Shown: piece by piece, positions 18,038 to 26,898 of the stretch
Numbering within the stretch: position 1 is the stretch's first letter
Layout of the letters: each line of letters opens with the position of its first letter
Assembly: GCA_945873105.1 (NCBI GenBank)
Contig: CAMCBW010000011.1
Coordinates: 1 to 64,000, forward strand
DNA: 64,000 nucleotides
Direction: 5' to 3'
Origin: Tangfeifania diversioriginum
GTDB taxonomy: Bacteria; Bacteroidota; Bacteroidia; Bacteroidales; Prolixibacteraceae
Notes under the pieces: generated by a model
Told to the model about the DNA's origin: nothing
The model's input: only the letters and a program-made list of their open reading frames with translations
Database searches by the model: none
Program-made: the position numbers and the translations under genes

Positions 18038-20875
18038 ATGGAGGGGGAAGAAAAAATTGTTGTAAGGGGCGCTCGCGAGCACAACCTGAAAAATATAACG
18101 GTAGAGATACCCAGGAACAAACTTACCGTGATCACTGGTCTGAGTGGCAGCGGTAAGTCATCTCTGGCATTCGACACCATTTACGCAGAGGGACAGCGCC
18201 GATACATCGAAACATTTTCGGCCTATGCCCGAAGTTTCCTTGGCAATATGGAACGCCCCGATGTGGATGAGATAACCGGATTATCTCCGGTTATTTCGAT
18301 AGAGCAAAAAACCACCAACAAAAACCCTCGTTCCACCGTTGGTACAGTTACGGAGATCTACGATTTTCTCCGGCTTCTTTTCGCCCGTGCAGGGGAGGCC
18401 TTCTCCTTCAACACCGGTGAGAAGATGGTAAAATACAGTGATGACCAGATCATTGAACTAATCCTGCAGGATTACACCAACAAACGCGCCATTCTGCTTG
18501 CGCCTGTAGTGAAAGGGCGCAAAGGTCACTACCGTGAACTCTTCGAACAGATCCGCAGAAGAGGGTTTCTGCATGCCCGGGTGGATGGCGAAATCGTCGA
18601 ACTAACCCATGGATACAAAGTAGACAGGTACAAGGGACACCACATTGAGATGGTGATAGACAAGCTCATTGTTGAAGAGAAAGACCGGAAAAGGCTGAGG
18701 GAGTCGCTCGACAGGGCGATGAAGCATGGCGAGGGAATTGTGATGATTCTCGACCCTGACTCAGGTTCCGTCCGCTACTTTTCCCGGCACCTGATGTGTC
18801 CAACCACCGGCATCTCCTACAATGATCCTGCCCCGCACAGCTTCTCCTTCAACTCCCCGCAGGGTGCCTGCCCCAAATGCAATGGCCTTGGTGTGATCAA
18901 CGAGATTGACTTTACCAGGATTGTCCCGGACCCCCTGCTCTCGATCAGCCAGGGTGGAATTGCCCCATTGGGCCCCTACAAGAACACTTTGATCTTCTGG
19001 CAGCTGGAGGCACTGGCAGAGAAGTACAATTTTACCCTCAAGATGCCTGTGGGGGAGCTCGATGAAGAGCTCCTCAATGCCATTTTGCACGGAACCGGTG
19101 AGCGCATTCAGCTAAAGGGTTCGCCGCTTGGCAGTTCGGTAGATTACACAATGACCTACGAAGGAATTGTCAAATATGTGGTCAACGACAAGAATGACAA
19201 CCTTTCCAAGACAGCCCAAAAATGGGCTGATCAGTTCCACAAAACCTGCGTTTGTCCGGATTGTAAGGGACAGCGGTTGCAGAAGGAACCTCTCCATTTT
19301 AAGATTGACGGCAAAAATATTGCAGAACTGGCCGGAATGGATATTGGTGAACTGGCAACATTTTTCACGGGTATCAACGAACGAATGACCAAACGCCAGT
19401 TATTGATTGCAGCAGAAGTAAACAAGGAGATCATTACCCGTTTGAGTTTCCTGATGGATGTCGGACTAAACTACCTCTCCCTCGACCGCCCTTCGGCAAC
19501 ACTATCGGGAGGCGAATCCCAACGCATCCGTCTGGCTACACAGATTGGCTCCCAATTGGTCAATGTTCTCTACATCCTCGATGAACCCAGCATCGGCCTG
19601 CATCACCGCGATAACCTCCGACTCATTCACTCGCTTCAACAACTCAGGGATACCGGAAATTCAGTCATTGTGGTAGAACACGACCGTGACATGATGCTGC
19701 AGGCAGACTATCTGATCGACATGGGTCCCCATGCCGGCCGATTTGGCGGAGAGATCGTAGCATGCGGGATACCTGCCGAGGTCGTGAAGAGTGGTACGCT
19801 CACAGCCCAGTACCTCACAGGCTCGAAGACCATCGCTGTTCCAGCCGTCCGCAGGAGTGGCAATGGAAAACTCCTTTCGCTCAGGGGAGCATCCGGAAAT
19901 AACCTCAAATCGGTTGATGCCGATTTCCCACTGGGAAAATTTATCTGCGTTACAGGGGTATCAGGCAGTGGCAAATCAACCCTGATCAACGAAACCTTGC
20001 TGCCAATTCTCAGTCAGCATTTTTACAAATCACTCGATGATCCACTTCCCTACCTGTCGATTACAGGAATTGAACATCTCGACAAGGTGGTTCAAGTGGA
20101 TCAGTCGCCCATCGGAAGGACGCCCAGATCCAATCCTGTCACCTATTGCGGGGTGTTTACAGAGATCAGGACCCTGTTTACACTTTTGCCCGAAGCCAAA
20201 ATTCGAGGCTACAAACCGGGAAGATTCTCATTCAATGTGAAAGGAGGTCGTTGCGAAGCATGCGAAGGGGCCGGACTAAAAACCATAGAGATGAACTTTC
20301 TGCCGGACGTCTATGTCCATTGCGACAAATGCAACGGCAGGCGCTACAACCGCGAGACACTTGAAATCCGGTACAAGGGCAAATCCATCAGTGATGTGTT
20401 GGACATGACGATCCAGCAGGGTGTTGCCTTTTTCGAAAATATACCTGCCATCGCCCACAAACTGAAAACGATTGACGAAGTAGGTCTTGGTTACATCACC
20501 CTCGGTCAGGCCTCCACCACCCTGTCAGGCGGAGAGGCCCAGCGGGTGAAACTGGCCACAGAGCTCAGCAAAAGGGATACCGGAAGAACGCTCTACATAC
20601 TGGATGAACCTACTACCGGCCTTCATTTTGAAGACATACGCGTATTGCTTGGCGTTTTGGATAAATTGGTTGACCGGGGAAACACGGTGATTGTCATCGA
20701 GCACAACATGGAGGTGATCAAAATGGCTGATTACCTCATCGACATTGGTCCGGAAGGAGGCCGTGAAGGAGGAAGGCTGCTTTGCGCGGGAACGCCGGAG
20801 GAGCTGGTGAAAAATGAGAACTCCTATACGGCCAGGTACCTAAGCGAAGAGTTGGCATCAAAGGATAAAGGATAA
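18038..20875 (+). CDS. uvrA: Excinuclease ABC subunit A
   Basis: This 945-residue damage-recognition ATPase of nucleotide excision repair has two ABC modules. Walker A loops are GLSGSGKSS (first) and GVSGSGKST (second), and signature motifs are LSGGESQRIRLA and LSGGEAQRVKLA. Zinc-binding cysteine pairs are visible in the insertion (CPKC, CPDC) and in the second module (CEACEGAG with CDKC). A TTG at 18032 opens the frame earlier, but the ATG at 18038 gives the normal start. The stop TAA and the final KDKG residues fall inside the first units of the AAAGGAT repeat that follows, so the repeat has reached the coding end. Confidence 0.97.
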   Translation: MEGEEKIVVRGAREHNLKNITVEIPRNKLTVITGLSGSGKSSLAFDTIYAEGQRRYIETFSAYARSFLGNMERPDVDEITGLSPVISIEQKTTNKNPRSTVGTVTEIYDFLRLLFARAGEAFSFNTGEKMVKYSDDQIIELILQDYTNKRAILLAPVVKGRKGHYRELFEQIRRRGFLHARVDGEIVELTHGYKVDRYKGHHIEMVIDKLIVEEKDRKRLRESLDRAMKHGEGIVMILDPDSGSVRYFSRHLMCPTTGISYNDPAPHSFSFNSPQGACPKCNGLGVINEIDFTRIVPDPLLSISQGGIAPLGPYKNTLIFWQLEALAEKYNFTLKMPVGELDEELLNAILHGTGERIQLKGSPLGSSVDYTMTYEGIVKYVVNDKNDNLSKTAQKWADQFHKTCVCPDCKGQRLQKEPLHFKIDGKNIAELAGMDIGELATFFTGINERMTKRQLLIAAEVNKEIITRLSFLMDVGLNYLSLDRPSATLSGGESQRIRLATQIGSQLVNVLYILDEPSIGLHHRDNLRLIHSLQQLRDTGNSVIVVEHDRDMMLQADYLIDMGPHAGRFGGEIVACGIPAEVVKSGTLTAQYLTGSKTIAVPAVRRSGNGKLLSLRGASGNNLKSVDADFPLGKFICVTGVSGSGKSTLINETLLPILSQHFYKSLDDPLPYLSITGIEHLDKVVQVDQSPIGRTPRSNPVTYCGVFTEIRTLFTLLPEAKIRGYKPGRFSFNVKGGRCEACEGAGLKTIEMNFLPDVYVHCDKCNGRRYNRETLEIRYKGKSISDVLDMTIQQGVAFFENIPAIAHKLKTIDEVGLGYITLGQASTTLSGGEAQRVKLATELSKRDTGRTLYILDEPTTGLHFEDIRVLLGVLDKLVDRGNTVIVIEHNMEVIKMADYLIDIGPEGGREGGRLLCAGTPEELVKNENSYTARYLSEELASKDKG

Positions 20876-21036
20876 AGGTTAAAGGATAAAGGGTAAAGGT
20901 TAAAGGATAAAGGGTAAAGGTTAAAGTGAACTCCGATCTTGTGGCAAATGAGAAAACAATACAAATACCGCGAATATTGACCTTCGCACTCCTTACTTTA
21001 ACCTTTATCCTTTACCCTTTATCCTTTATCCTTCAA
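20862..21036. repeat. Hairpin repeat, AAAGGAT/AAAGGTT/AAAGGGT family
   Basis: The left arm (20862-20925) is a 7-bp tandem repeat mixing AAAGGAT, AAAGGTT and AAAGGGT. The right arm (about 20993-21036) is its reverse complement. The loop is about 65 bases of unique sequence and contains GAACTCCGATC, similar to the loop of the AGTGCCTAA hairpins. The left arm includes the last codons and stop of uvrA. Confidence 0.9.
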
Positions 21037-21075
21037 TAGCTGTAACTTAAAGTCACAATATTCGTTGAAACACTT

Positions 21076-21345
21076 ATGGACAAAAAAGAACCCATTGCCA
21101 TCGAAATGTTCTACACGCTAACCTGCCCCAACTGCAGGATCCTGAAAAGAATGCTCCAGGAAGTGTTGCCCGAGTTTGGTAACAAATTTAAACTGGAGAC
21201 TACCCTGGCCAACCTGCCCATTGGCATGATCAGAACCATGAAATTGGGCATTCATTCTGTACCAACCCTTTTGATTGACAATAAAATAGTTTTCAAGGAG
21301 GTCCCAACAAAACAAGAATTAATGAACAAACTTAAAATCTATTGA
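21076..21345 (+). CDS. Small thioredoxin-like protein
   Basis: This 89-residue single-domain thioredoxin fold has a CPNC redox motif near residue 16 (FYTLTCPNCRILKRML) and a cis-proline in SVPTLLID. It has no signal peptide, so it is presumably cytoplasmic. Small proteins of this type resemble glutaredoxin-like or MTH895-type thioredoxins. Its stop TGA ends two bases before the ATG of the next gene, so the two form an operon. The partner's role is unknown, and so is the physiological target. Confidence 0.8.
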   Translation: MDKKEPIAIEMFYTLTCPNCRILKRMLQEVLPEFGNKFKLETTLANLPIGMIRTMKLGIHSVPTLLIDNKIVFKEVPTKQELMNKLKIY

Positions 21346-21347
21346 CG

Positions 21348-21593
21348 ATGGAAACGAAGAAAAAACTGAGGTGTCCGCTGGGTGTGCCCGGAGGTATTGT
21401 TGCGGCGTTGATCGGACTTGCCGGTATTATCTGTAGTTTGATGCATACCGACGAACCCTATGCCTGGCATGGATTCGCTGTTTCACTTGCACTTTTCCTG
21501 CTGGCTGGTCCTTTTGTGCGCATTACCATGATGGTTCATTCGGCCAACGACCGGCTGGATGAGTTGGAAAGCAAAATCGACAAGAAACAGTAG
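21348..21593 (+). CDS. Small membrane protein, two helices
   Basis: I do not recognise this 81-residue protein. It has a short basic N-terminus with one cysteine (KKKLRCPLGVPGG), two predicted transmembrane helices (about residues 16-34 and 44-60) and a charged coiled C-terminal tail (NDRLDELESKIDKKQ). The frame could open with a TTG at 21342, but the ATG at 21348 is more plausible. It follows the small thioredoxin by two bases and is closed by a very strong terminator, so these two genes form a complete transcription unit. Confidence 0.7.
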   Translation: METKKKLRCPLGVPGGIVAALIGLAGIICSLMHTDEPYAWHGFAVSLALFLLAGPFVRITMMVHSANDRLDELESKIDKKQ

Positions 21594-21600
21594 ACAAGCC

Positions 21601-21650
21601 ATCCAAACAAACAAAGCCCGGTAAATTTTCCGGGCTTTGTTTGTTTGGAT
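21601..21650 (+). terminator. Intrinsic terminator with 21-bp perfect stem
   Basis: Bases 21601-21621 pair perfectly with 21630-21650 around the 8-base loop TAAATTTT. The inner stem is GC-rich (AAAGCCCGG with CCGGGCTTT), followed by a T/G-rich outer part. It closes the thioredoxin/membrane protein operon. Confidence 0.9.
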
Positions 21651-21674
21651 AGCAAGTTGATTCTCCATTTTCAG

Positions 21675-21682
21675 TAAATTTG
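21675..21682 (+). promoter_or_regulatory. -7 box of the nucleoside kinase gene
   Basis: TAAATTTG lies directly after the preceding terminator and about 110 bases before the ATG at 21792. The TTG at 21657 is closer than the usual -33 spacing, so support is moderate. Confidence 0.45.
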
Positions 21683-21791
21683 GGATGGTTTAGAATTAGA
21701 CAAATGAAATCCCCATGAGAAAATCATCCTACCAACCGACGATGAATATTTGGGGATTCCATGCGACCGATAAAAATTATACTATACACGC

Positions 21792-23456
21792 ATGAAGAAC
21801 ATTGAAATTTATTGCGTCAATACAGGTACCAGCGACATTTTTCCTTTGGGAACTACCCTTTCGGAAATTGCCCAAAAGATGAAGATTGTTTTGGAGGGAC
21901 CCATATGCGGGGCCTATGTGAACAACCGTGTCAAACCAATGGATTTCGAACTCGTCAAGCCCAAGCAGATCGAGTTTTTTGACTATGCCAACCGTGACGG
22001 ACAGCGGCTCTACCTGCGCACCCTCTCCTTTATTTTCTATTCTGCCATAAAAAATCTATGGCCCGACGCCAAACTAAAGATCGATCATGCCATCTCCAAA
22101 GGCTACTATTGTACCATCGAAGAGTTAGACCATACACTTTCGCAGGAGGATATATGGATGATCAAGGAGGAGATGAAAAACCTGATCCGCCAAAATTTAC
22201 CCGTCGAACGCAAAGCACTGCTCACAGAAAAAGCCGCCCAACTGTATGAACAGGAAGGCCTTACCAGGAAAGCTGAACTTTTTAAATCCTACGGTCGTTT
22301 GTATGCTCCAATATTTGAAATGGGGGGACATTACAATTTCTTCTATGGGCACCAACTGATCAATACGGGGCAGATCACCCAATTTGGACTTGAAAAATAC
22401 TACGATGGGCTCTTGCTTCGCTTTCCCAAACCTGATAACATCAATGAATTGGAACCAGCGATTGAACAGGATAAGCTTTTTGGAATTTTCAGGGAACACA
22501 AACAGCGTGCCAGCATCCTGGGGGTTAATGACATATCCCATTTGAACGAAATAACAGCCAAAGGCCAGGCAGGGGAGGTCATCAAGGTTGCTGAAGCATT
22601 GCATGAAAAGAAAATTGCAGAGATCGCCACACTGATCACCGAAAAACACGATAAAGTGAACCTTGTTTTGATTGCAGGCCCCTCCAGCTCCGGAAAAACG
22701 ACCTTCAGCAAAAGGTTGAGCGTACAATTGGCGGTAAATGGTCTGCATGCAGTTCAAATCTCTTTGGACGACTTCTTCGTGGATCGAGATCATACTCCGC
22801 TGGATGAACATGGCGCCTACGACTTTGAAGCCCTGGAAGCCATCGACATCAACTATTTCAACAAAGTACTTTTAAAATTGCTCAATGGGGAGCGGGTGGA
22901 GATGCCACGTTTTGACTTTCAGTCAGGAGAGCGGAAATTCAAAGGGGAGTTCCTGACCATGCACAAGGATCAAATCCTCATTGTGGAAGGAATTCACGGA
23001 CTAAATCCGGGATTAATCCCCATGATAGATCCAGAAAATATCTTCAAGATATTTATATCTGCATTGACCCAAATTTCGGTGGATGAGCACACTTATGTAC
23101 CCACAACAGACAACCGCTTGCTGCGCAGAATGATCAGGGATGCAAAATACCGGGGATACAGTGCTTCAAAGACCATCCAGCGATGGCCGAGCGTACGGCG
23201 GGGAGAAGAGAAATACATCTTTCCTTACCAGGAAAATGCGGACATCATTTTCAACTCAGCCCTGGTGTATGAATTGGCTGTGCTGAAGAAATATGCCACA
23301 TCGCTGCTGAAGACAGTCAGGGAGAATGAAGCGGAATATGCAGAGGCAGTCAGGTTGCTGATTTTTATCTCCTACTTCAGCTCCATTCCAGATGCTGAGA
23401 TTCCACCCACTTCAGTAATACGGGAATTCCTGGGGGGAAGCAGTTTCGACTATTGA
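21792..23456 (+). CDS. TGS-domain nucleoside (uridine) kinase
   Basis: This 554-residue fusion has an N-terminal TGS domain (about 1-65), a region resembling the second additional domain of threonyl-tRNA synthetase (about 70-240, HAISKGYYCTIEE) and a C-terminal uridine-kinase/phosphoribulokinase-like domain. The P-loop is AGPSSSGKTTF, followed by the segments SLDDFFVDRD and IVEGIHGLNPGL. The kinase should phosphorylate a nucleoside, probably uridine; the role of the tRNA-synthetase-like part is unknown. The architecture recurs in Bacteroidota and Firmicutes. Its stop overlaps the 3' end of the convergent yceI-like gene by seven bases. Confidence 0.88.
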   Translation: MKNIEIYCVNTGTSDIFPLGTTLSEIAQKMKIVLEGPICGAYVNNRVKPMDFELVKPKQIEFFDYANRDGQRLYLRTLSFIFYSAIKNLWPDAKLKIDHAISKGYYCTIEELDHTLSQEDIWMIKEEMKNLIRQNLPVERKALLTEKAAQLYEQEGLTRKAELFKSYGRLYAPIFEMGGHYNFFYGHQLINTGQITQFGLEKYYDGLLLRFPKPDNINELEPAIEQDKLFGIFREHKQRASILGVNDISHLNEITAKGQAGEVIKVAEALHEKKIAEIATLITEKHDKVNLVLIAGPSSSGKTTFSKRLSVQLAVNGLHAVQISLDDFFVDRDHTPLDEHGAYDFEALEAIDINYFNKVLLKLLNGERVEMPRFDFQSGERKFKGEFLTMHKDQILIVEGIHGLNPGLIPMIDPENIFKIFISALTQISVDEHTYVPTTDNRLLRRMIRDAKYRGYSASKTIQRWPSVRRGEEKYIFPYQENADIIFNSALVYELAVLKKYATSLLKTVRENEAEYAEAVRLLIFISYFSSIPDAEIPPTSVIREFLGGSSFDY

Positions 23457-23992
23457 TAAACCACCTTAAAATCCAGCTTGAACTCATCGTCTGTCTTTAT
23501 TCCCAAAAGAGAGGGTGGATTCACCTTGAACTGCGTCATTTTGAGCTTAAATGATCCGGTAAACGTCAGCTTGTTGCCCTCCTTCGTGAAATTCCCAAGA
23601 AGCTCGACCGGCTGTCCAACACCATGAAAAGTCAAGGTGCCTGCCGATTTGAAACTATTCCCCTCCAGGGTTACTGCTGTACTGACATAGGTTACACTGG
23701 GATACTTCAAGGCCTCTGTCTCTTCCATCATGTGCGAATCGCGGTTGGCATTCTTGCTGTCAAAAGTGGAAAGTTTGGCAGAAACAGCTACCTGAAAGAT
23801 GGTGGTTCTGGCCTCATCCATTAAGATGATTGAATTGACCTCCTTGCTTTCTCCGGTCCAGGCATGCATGGGGTGGTTCATGGCATAGGTTATGGAAGAC
23901 TCCTCCCTGACACAATTTACCTTCACCTTAGTCTGCGCGAAAACACTGGCTACCAACATCATGGTAATCAGCAAACAAAGATATTTTATCAT
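23450..23992 (-). CDS. Secreted YceI-family protein
   Basis: This 180-residue protein has a signal peptide (cleavage probably after VFAQ near residue 20) and a YceI-like lipocalin fold (SSITYAMNHPMHAWTG near the start, LTFHGVGQPVELLGNF in the middle). YceI proteins bind isoprenoid quinones or lipids in the periplasm. The gene lies downstream of, and in the same direction as, a b561-like membrane protein, and the two are probably one unit. The 3' end overlaps that of the convergent nucleoside kinase by seven bases, leaving no room for a terminator between them. Confidence 0.88.
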   Translation of the reverse strand: MIKYLCLLITMMLVASVFAQTKVKVNCVREESSITYAMNHPMHAWTGESKEVNSIILMDEARTTIFQVAVSAKLSTFDSKNANRDSHMMEETEALKYPSVTYVSTAVTLEGNSFKSAGTLTFHGVGQPVELLGNFTKEGNKLTFTGSFKLKMTQFKVNPPSLLGIKTDDEFKLDFKVVYQ

Positions 23993-24050
23993 GCTGTTGA
24001 CGTTTATCCGGTATACGGAAAAGTTGAAAGAAAGTTTGATGTCCTATTTT

Positions 24051-24683
24051 TTAGAACTTGATCACCACCATTGAGATGGCAAATGAACCGAAGGCGGTAT
24101 AGGCACATGCTCGGTGGTAGGGTTTTAAATCAGGATTATTCTCCAGCATACCTGCCAGTATGTTGGTGGCAATCATGGCAGAAAGGTGAACAATGGCCAA
24201 ACCCCTGTGGAGTTTCATACTGCTGTATCCCTTCCTTTCATTGAGCATTTTTGGTGGCGCAAAAAGGGAAAGGGCAGCAGTACTGAAATAGGTGATATTG
24301 GTGGCTACAGCCAAACCCTCATGCAGATCTTTTACATTTTTGCCATTGTACAGCTGTGCGCCAACGATACCCTGGCCTACCATGCAACCCAACGTCGCAA
24401 AACCCATGATCTGGTGAGCAACCAGCATGGACCGCCTCAGTTTTAACTCTTTCTGTCGCTTTTCCGGCGTAAGCTCATAAGCATTAAAGTTGCGCATCAA
24501 ACCCTTTTCACCCCAAAATATTCGTTGCGTTAACATGATTTTATCGGGGAGCAGGGACTCTTTGACAGGAGTTGCCTGGTTCATCTCTCCCAACAAATCC
24601 ACAGTCGAGGTGGTATCTTTCTGAGCCAGGGATGAAATGGAAAAAACTACCATCAACAGGGATATCAACGCAATCGTTTTCAT
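24051..24683 (-). CDS. Cytochrome b561-like membrane protein
   Basis: This 210-residue protein has a signal peptide, a hydrophilic stretch of about 65 residues and four predicted transmembrane helices. Histidines sit at helix positions that could hold haem (MLVAHQIMGF, LHEGLAVATN, KLHRGLAIVHLSAM, PYHRACAYTAF). This fits a b561-type fold, but the match is by pattern only. Pairing with a YceI protein is known for b561 genes in other bacteria, which supports the call. It is the first gene of a two-gene unit. Confidence 0.65.
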   Translation of the reverse strand: MKTIALISLLMVVFSISSLAQKDTTSTVDLLGEMNQATPVKESLLPDKIMLTQRIFWGEKGLMRNFNAYELTPEKRQKELKLRRSMLVAHQIMGFATLGCMVGQGIVGAQLYNGKNVKDLHEGLAVATNITYFSTAALSLFAPPKMLNERKGYSSMKLHRGLAIVHLSAMIATNILAGMLENNPDLKPYHRACAYTAFGSFAISMVVIKF

Positions 24684-24736
24684 GACAACAGGATTTGAGG
24701 TTAACTAAAATAGGTACGTTCAGAACTAAATTGTTC

Positions 24737-24744
24737 CAAACCTA
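24737..24744 (-). promoter_or_regulatory. -7 box of the b561-yceI unit
   Basis: TAGGTTTG on the minus strand lies about 54 bases before the ATG at 24683. The -33 element is not clear. Confidence 0.4.
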
Positions 24745-24785
24745 CCTATTTTAAATTGAAAAATCTAATTATTTGGATGTATAAA

Positions 24786-25235
24786 TTATCCCAGCAAACC
24801 CTTGACTGTTTCTGAAATTAGCTTTCCATCAACTTTTCCCGCAAGTTCCTTGGTGGCCAAACCCATTACCTTCCCCATCTCTTTCATGGAGGTTGCTCCG
24901 GTTGCGGCAATGATGGCCTGTATGGCTACTGTGAGCTCCTCCTGGCTCATCTGCTTTGGAAGGTAGCTGTCGTATACCCTCACCTGTGCAAGTTCAAACT
25001 CAGCAAGGTCAGGCCTTTTCTGCTGCTGGTAAATTTCAGCCGAATCCTTGCCTTGCTTGGCAAGCTTGGAAATGGCCTTGATGGCATCTTCGTCTGAAAG
25101 ATCGTCTGCGCCACTCTTGGCTGTTTTGGCCTCCAGCAACACCTTCTTCATGTTTCGGACAGCTTCCAGCCGCTCCTTGTCACGTGCCAGCATTGCTGCA
25201 CGGATGTCGTCGTTAACCTGATCAAATATTGACAT
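24786..25235 (-). CDS. GatB/YqeY domain protein
   Basis: This 149-residue YqeY-like protein corresponds to the C-terminal tail domains of the GatB subunit of glutamyl-tRNA amidotransferase. The helical N-terminal part (MSIFDQVNDDIRAAMLARDK) and the C-terminal GatB/Yqey segment (MKEMGKVMGLATKELAGKVDG) are both complete. The family may act in tRNA-dependent amidation or tRNA binding, but the function of free-standing YqeY is not established. It follows the second ftsZ in the same direction after a repeat-filled gap of about 100 bases, as in many Bacteroidota genomes. Confidence 0.9.
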   Translation of the reverse strand: MSIFDQVNDDIRAAMLARDKERLEAVRNMKKVLLEAKTAKSGADDLSDEDAIKAISKLAKQGKDSAEIYQQQKRPDLAEFELAQVRVYDSYLPKQMSQEELTVAIQAIIAATGATSMKEMGKVMGLATKELAGKVDGKLISETVKGLLG

Positions 25236-25240
25236 AATAG

Positions 25241-25339
25241 AGAAGAGTTATGAGTTATGAATTTGAAACAACGTATGAATATACTGCTACTGTAATTTTC
25301 CAATTTCCACATTTACCAATTTACCAATTTACCAATTAC
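25241..25339. repeat. Short repeats between ftsZ2 and yqeY
   Basis: The right part holds four TTTACCAA-type units that end directly at the ftsZ2 stop codon. The left part holds GAGTTATGA units. The two halves are not complementary, so this looks like two unrelated half-elements rather than a hairpin. Confidence 0.7.
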
Positions 25340-26752
25340 TTAATCCGCCTTATCGTGCAGAAATGAGTTGTTTCTCCTGAGTTTAAGGCCATCTTCCGGA
25401 TTGCTGGAGATGGAATAGCGTGACATAGATTTGCCATTATCGCCCAAGCCCCCAGGCTTCTGCTGTTTCATACGACGCCGCTCAAAAGCAGGAATCTTGG
25501 TCAACTCATTGATGTATTCATCTGACTGACTGTAGAAATCTACATGCATCACCTTCTTAACAACTTCCGGGGCACCCGAAAACGGATCAATCATCCGCTT
25601 GGGATAGAGCCGGTTGATGACTGACTCCTGGGGATCATCCATCCATTCGTGCATCTCTGAATCTTCTCCCGGGAAGAAAGTATTGTTTCTGGAGGAGGCA
25701 GAATGGCCATCAACAGGCTCATCCCCGATGGAAACCCTTACCTTCTCATCGGTCGATCCGCTTCGCATTTCAGGAATAGAGCTACTTTTAAAACCGGTGG
25801 CAACGACTGTAACAGTCAGCGAGTCTCCCAATGCCGGATCAACGGCAATTCCATGGATCAGATCCGCATTGTTTCCTGCCATCTCCTGCACATATTCATT
25901 AACGAGATTGACTTCATCCATGGTCACCTCCCGCTCCTCCCCGGAGGTGATGTTAACCAAAATATTCCTGGCTCCGCGGATATCGTTGTTGTTAAGCAGC
26001 GGTGAGTTGATGGCACCCTCTGCGGCTCTTCTGGCACGGTCCTCCCCATTGAAGGTGGCAGATCCCATGATGGCGACTCCTGAGTTTTGCATGACCGTAC
26101 GGACATCCTCAAAATCCACGTTGATGAATCCCGTACTGGTAATAATGTCGGCAATTCCGCGGGCAGCCGTGGCAAGAACATCGTCGGCTTTGGCAAAAGC
26201 CTTGGAAATGGGGAAATCTCCATAGATCTCACGGATCCGCTCATTGTTGATAATCAGCAGCGAATCTACATGCCCCTCCATCTGACGAATCCCCTCAATG
26301 GCTTGCTGGATTCTCAGCTTTCCCTCGTTGCGGAAGGGCAATGTCACGATACCGATGGTGAGGATTTTGTTGGTGCGGGCTACCTCCGCTATGACAGGTG
26401 CTGCACCGGTACCGGTACCTCCCCCCATTCCTGCGGTAATAAAAACCATCTTGGTATTGCCTGAAAAGATCGCCTCAATCTCCTCGATGTTCTCATTGGC
26501 CGAAGCACAACCTACCGCAGGTTTGTTTCCGGCTCCCCTTCCCTCTGTCAACCCGGAACCAAGCTGCACCTTCACAGGAACAGGACTCTTGAGCAAGTGC
26601 TGCAGATCGGTATTGCAAATGGCAAAATCGACATCCTTGATCCCTTGACGGAACATGTGGTTGACGGCATTGCTGCCACCCCCACCTACCCCAATCACCT
26701 TGATGATATTCTCCGAAGCGGTCGGCAGATCGAAGTCTATGAGTTCTTTCAT
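25340..26752 (-). CDS. ftsZ: FtsZ cell-division tubulin, canonical copy
   Basis: This 470-residue GTPase polymerises into the Z-ring. The nucleotide motifs GGGGSNAVNHM and GGGTGTGAAP are intact, as is the catalytic T7 loop (NVDFEDV). The C-terminal linker is followed by KIPAFERRRMKQQ, the expected FtsA-binding peptide, and by the terminal NNSFLHDKAD extension that I regard as typical of Bacteroidota FtsZ. This makes it the conventional FtsZ of the pair. It lies downstream of a second ftsZ (26896) in the same direction, separated by a hairpin repeat. Confidence 0.96.
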   Translation of the reverse strand: MKELIDFDLPTASENIIKVIGVGGGGSNAVNHMFRQGIKDVDFAICNTDLQHLLKSPVPVKVQLGSGLTEGRGAGNKPAVGCASANENIEEIEAIFSGNTKMVFITAGMGGGTGTGAAPVIAEVARTNKILTIGIVTLPFRNEGKLRIQQAIEGIRQMEGHVDSLLIINNERIREIYGDFPISKAFAKADDVLATAARGIADIITSTGFINVDFEDVRTVMQNSGVAIMGSATFNGEDRARRAAEGAINSPLLNNNDIRGARNILVNITSGEEREVTMDEVNLVNEYVQEMAGNNADLIHGIAVDPALGDSLTVTVVATGFKSSSIPEMRSGSTDEKVRVSIGDEPVDGHSASSRNNTFFPGEDSEMHEWMDDPQESVINRLYPKRMIDPFSGAPEVVKKVMHVDFYSQSDEYINELTKIPAFERRRMKQQKPGGLGDNGKSMSRYSISSNPEDGLKLRRNNSFLHDKAD

Positions 26753-26781
26753 ACTATATAGGTTTTATCGTTTTTATCATT

Positions 26782-26898
26782 AAGTGCCTAAAGTATTTAA
26801 AGTGCCTAGAGTGCGTAAAGTTATGGACTCCGGCAAAATCTTCATTGCATTAAAAGTACTTTAGGCACTCTAGTTCACTCTAGGCACTTTAGGCACTA
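26782..26898. repeat. AGTGCCTAA hairpin, copy 1
   Basis: The left arm has AGTGCCTAAAG and AGTGCCTAGAG units, the loop contains TGGACTCCGGC, and the right arm returns as AGTACTTTAGGCACT units. The last unit, ending GGCACTA, contributes the TAG stop codon of ftsZ1. It separates the two ftsZ genes. Confidence 0.93.
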
